A stretch of 64,000 nucleotides of DNA. It comes from Acidobacteriota bacterium (lineage in GTDB: Bacteria; Acidobacteriota; Terriglobia; Acidiferrales; UBA7541). The translations under genes were made by a program, and so were the position numbers. Below the pieces are notes generated by a model. That model worked only from the letters and a program-made list of their open reading frames with translations, searched no databases and had not been told where the DNA came from. The stretch's first letter is position 1. Every line of letters begins with the position of its first letter. The stretch spans positions 113,923 through 177,922 of the forward strand of contig JABCZF010000006.1 of assembly GCA_013289825.1 (NCBI GenBank), read 5' to 3'. Positions 62,174 through 64,000 of the stretch are shown here, piece after piece.

Positions 62174-62548
62174 CTAGCGCGCACGAATATCAATTCGCTT
62201 CCGACCAAACAGCCGGGCGTCCACGGACCATGCGCCGGGTCCAAGCATGACGAGGCTTACTCCGAGCGCCGCGAGCAAGAGGTGCAAGTTCGCTCCGTCT
62301 CCTCTAGAAAAGAAAATCCAAACCTCGATGATCGCTTGTAAAGCTCCGGCAACCGGCGTCCACAATCCGGCCAGCAGCAAAATTCCGACGCCGATCGTTG
62401 CGAAATACATTGCGTGAAGCCCCAATTGCGGTGCATCTCGAACTGCAAGGCCGCCACCAATAATCAGTGGAATAGCTGCGGCTAGGCGCAGGACGAAAAG
62501 TCCAGCCCCAGGCCAACCGCCAGGAAACATCGTAAACAATCGTTGCAA
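62174..62548 (-). CDS. DoxX family membrane protein
   Basis: A 124-residue protein with four hydrophobic helices, the DoxX/SURF4 fold. Start at TTG 62548 is preceded by AAGGGG six bases away; an ATG at 62530 is an alternative. Helices lie about residues 14-36, 44-65, 69-85 and 88-106 (for example GLFVLRLAAAIPLIIGGGL). DoxX-like proteins are linked to membrane redox or thiosulfate/quinone chemistry in some bacteria; the exact role is unclear. A CCCCA-AATG-TGGGG palindrome lies upstream, next to a NarL-type regulator gene. Confidence 0.88.
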   Translation of the reverse strand: MQRLFTMFPGGWPGAGLFVLRLAAAIPLIIGGGLAVRDAPQLGLHAMYFATIGVGILLLAGLWTPVAGALQAIIEVWIFFSRGDGANLHLLLAALGVSLVMLGPGAWSVDARLFGRKRIDIRAR

Positions 62549-62619
62549 GTTTTCCCCTTACTTCGGCGTAATTTCGCACTCGTACGAGGCGAATGTAACG
62601 GGATAGCGGACCCTGGGAA

Positions 62620-62636
62620 TCCCCAAATGTGGGGGA
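62620..62636. promoter_or_regulatory. Palindromic site upstream of DoxX
   Basis: CCCCA AATG TGGGG (62621-62634), a 5-4-5 inverted repeat, 73 to 86 bases upstream of the DoxX start and about 35 bases past the response-regulator stop. NarL/DevR-type regulators bind G/C-rich half-sites of this size. A similar palindrome occurs at 61996-62007. Confidence 0.35.
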
Positions 62637-62669
62637 CGCTTTAGACTCTTTTGGGTGGTTTATAAGGAT

Positions 62670-63320
62670 TTACAATTCGATGATTCCGCGCTTCAAAGCT
62701 GCAGTCACCGCGTGGGTTCGGTCATTGACGCCAAGCTTGGAAAGGATGCTCTTGACGTGGCCCTTGACCGTATCCTCCGAGATCGCTAGCTGATCGGCGA
62801 CCAGCTTGTTCGAATTTCCCCCTGCAATCAGGGAAAGAACCTCAGTCTCCCTTTCACTCAAAGCGTCATCATCAGCATGACTGGCGAGTTCCACGGCGAC
62901 TTCCGCATGGAGTATTTTTTTTCCGGCCCGCACAGCTCGGATCGTGTCCAAGAGATCCTTCCGCACGTTGCCTTTTAAGATGTACGCTTGCGCACCAGCG
63001 GTCATCGCTCGCTTGCACAGTGCATCGCCCGCGTAGGTCGTTAACACAATGATCCGCGCGTCCGGAAACTCGCTCCGAATCGCAATCAGGGCATCGATCC
63101 CATTCATTTCTGGCATTTGCAAGTCCATCAAAGTGACGTCCGGCCGATGCGACCTGAACTGTGCAATCGCCTCGCGCCCATTCGAGGCTTCGCCGACCAA
63201 ACGCATGTCCTTCTGATTGGCGATAAGCGCCGCGACTCCTTCGCGGATCAGAACGTGGTCGTCCACCGTCATTACGCGAATTGCAGTAGCACTGGTGCCC
63301 ATTTTAGGACTGCTGCCCAT
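62670..63320 (-). CDS. NarL/LuxR-type response regulator
   Basis: A 216-residue two-component output protein. Start at 63320 has GAGGG five bases upstream and overlaps the kinase stop by 17 bases; a start at 63302 is an alternative. The receiver (about residues 16-130) shows the acidic pair VDDH, the phosphoacceptor Asp of VTLMDLQMPEMNG (about residue 67) and the LTTYAG threonine region. The C-terminal LuxR HTH (about residues 150-212) contains LSERETEVLSLIAGGNSNK and VKGHVKSILSKLGVNDRTHA. It is cotranscribed with the histidine kinase. Candidate target: the divergent or downstream DoxX region with its palindromes. Confidence 0.94.
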   Translation of the reverse strand: MGSSPKMGTSATAIRVMTVDDHVLIREGVAALIANQKDMRLVGEASNGREAIAQFRSHRPDVTLMDLQMPEMNGIDALIAIRSEFPDARIIVLTTYAGDALCKRAMTAGAQAYILKGNVRKDLLDTIRAVRAGKKILHAEVAVELASHADDDALSERETEVLSLIAGGNSNKLVADQLAISEDTVKGHVKSILSKLGVNDRTHAVTAALKRGIIEL

Positions 63321-64000
63321 TGGTTCCCTCAGTCTTCTTTCGCCAGAACCAGAATCTGCGACGCGCGTCGGATTTGCCATACGCAACGCCGGCAGGAACT
63401 ATCAACTCGATTTCCGTTCCGGCTCCGTGTTCGCTCCAGACTCCCAGGTTCCCGCCAAAGCTCTTGGCACGCTCGCGCATCCCCGGGAGTCCCCAGTGTC
63501 CCGCGCGAGCGCCCTGATTGACAACTTCCGAATCAATCCCACATCCATCGTCTCGCACGTGCAACGAAAACTGAGAATCGCCGTATGTAATTTCCGCCTC
63601 GATCTTCTGGGCCTTCGCGTGGCGAAAGGCGTTTCGCAACGCCTCGCGCCCAATGCGATAGATTTCATCGCGCAGCATGGGATTCAGCTCTCGCTCTTTC
63701 CCTTCCAGCAGCACGTGCACGCGCGGCACCAAGCCGTCGTCGCTCTGTAGCGCCAGTTCCTCGCCCAGTGCGGTCAGTGCCTCCGCAATGTCGCTGTCGC
63801 CCATGATGGGCTCGCGCAAGTCCGAGACTGTGTCCCGGCCTTCCGCGATGGCTTTGTCTCCGCGCTCCAGAGCGATGTCGAGCGCTTGCATGGCTTCGCT
63901 CGCTCGCCCGGGAAGCAGGTCGCGCAACGCCTGCAAGCGGAACATCAATCCTTGAAAGCCTTGCAGCAGCGAATCATGGAGTTCGCGAGCGATGCGCGTC
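63304..64000 (-). CDS. Sensor histidine kinase (NarL type), partial
   Basis: C-terminal part of a histidine kinase cut by the window edge (coding on the minus strand; its N-terminus lies beyond 64000). At the edge the frame reads RELHDSLLQGFQG, the H-box of HisKA_3 kinases with the phospho-His. The HATPase domain follows: EIYRIGREALRNAFRHAKA (N-box), DDGCGID (G1) and GHWGLPGMRERAKSFGG (G2). Its stop overlaps the start of the response regulator gene. Sensor type is unknown from this part; acidobacterial relatives often carry a periplasmic propeller or GAF sensor. Confidence 0.92.
   Translation of the reverse strand, partial: TRIARELHDSLLQGFQGLMFRLQALRDLLPGRASEAMQALDIALERGDKAIAEGRDTVSDLREPIMGDSDIAEALTALGEELALQSDDGLVPRVHVLLEGKERELNPMLRDEIYRIGREALRNAFRHAKAQKIEAEITYGDSQFSLHVRDDGCGIDSEVVNQGARAGHWGLPGMRERAKSFGGNLGVWSEHGAGTEIELIVPAGVAYGKSDARRRFWFWRKKTEGTNGQQS

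Noticed and set aside
1..64000. CRISPR arrays, rRNA, IS elements with transposase
   Set aside because: No regularly spaced repeats, rRNA sequence or transposase motifs were seen anywhere in the window.

Overview
The window looks like chromosomal DNA of an Acidobacteriota member (Terriglobia/Koribacter-like). The grounds are two very large Oar-type TonB-dependent receptors with an N-terminal carboxypeptidase-regulatory domain, an S9 prolyl-oligopeptidase beside one of them, DedA-rhodanese, YceI, GT39 and TPR proteins typical of the phylum, a dispersed GC-rich palindrome, and frequent GTG/TTG starts behind good Shine-Dalgarno sequences. This assignment rests on recalled family resemblance, not on a database search.

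Layout. 0.3-2.2 kb: an RDD membrane protein and a GAF-GGDEF diguanylate cyclase. 2.3-14.7 kb: a long + strand housekeeping block: lptC/lptA-like fusion, lptB, rpoN, rapZ, an MsbA-like exporter, then yicC-gmk-rpoZ-coaBC-udg and an EamA transporter, several with ATGA-type overlaps. The first half couples LPS transport with sigma-54 and cell-envelope control; the second half is the conserved nucleotide/CoA/RNA polymerase omega cluster, faced by a convergent priA. 17.4-25.7 kb: envelope and transport genes (GT39 enzyme, an uncharacterised ABC exporter pair, a TPR protein, an APC permease, a site-2 protease). 26-31.5 kb: a large exported protein with a pseudopilin-like tail, a decayed secreted-protein gene with two in-frame stops, HU and dcd sharing a divergent promoter, a DedA-rhodanese gene interrupted by an in-frame UGA, and a nitroreductase.

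31.7-41.8 kb: YceI/MarR, an SDR, a periplasmic repeat protein with a clear terminator, a Fis-type regulator, purC, a secreted hypothetical protein and smc. 42-58.7 kb: S9 peptidase, two Oar-like receptors, cysS, a class III aminotransferase, galT and an M28 peptidase; the peptidases and receptors suggest extracytoplasmic peptide/protein use. 58.8-62.2 kb is a degraded accessory patch: an integrase remnant, a partial tRNA-Cys copy, an intact tRNA-Cys(GCA), a sigma-54 activator and a broken Clp-type ATPase. 62.2-64 kb: DoxX and a NarL-type two-component pair that runs off the window end.

Most interesting point: at 30050-30052 the catalytic-position cysteine codon of the rhodanese domain of the DedA fusion is UGA. 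The frame then stays open for 50 more conserved-looking codons, and a 7-bp hairpin with a G at the second loop position starts 14 nt downstream. This fits a bacterial SECIS and suggests a selenocysteine-containing DedA-rhodanese. No sel genes lie in this window, so a plain nonsense mutation remains possible.
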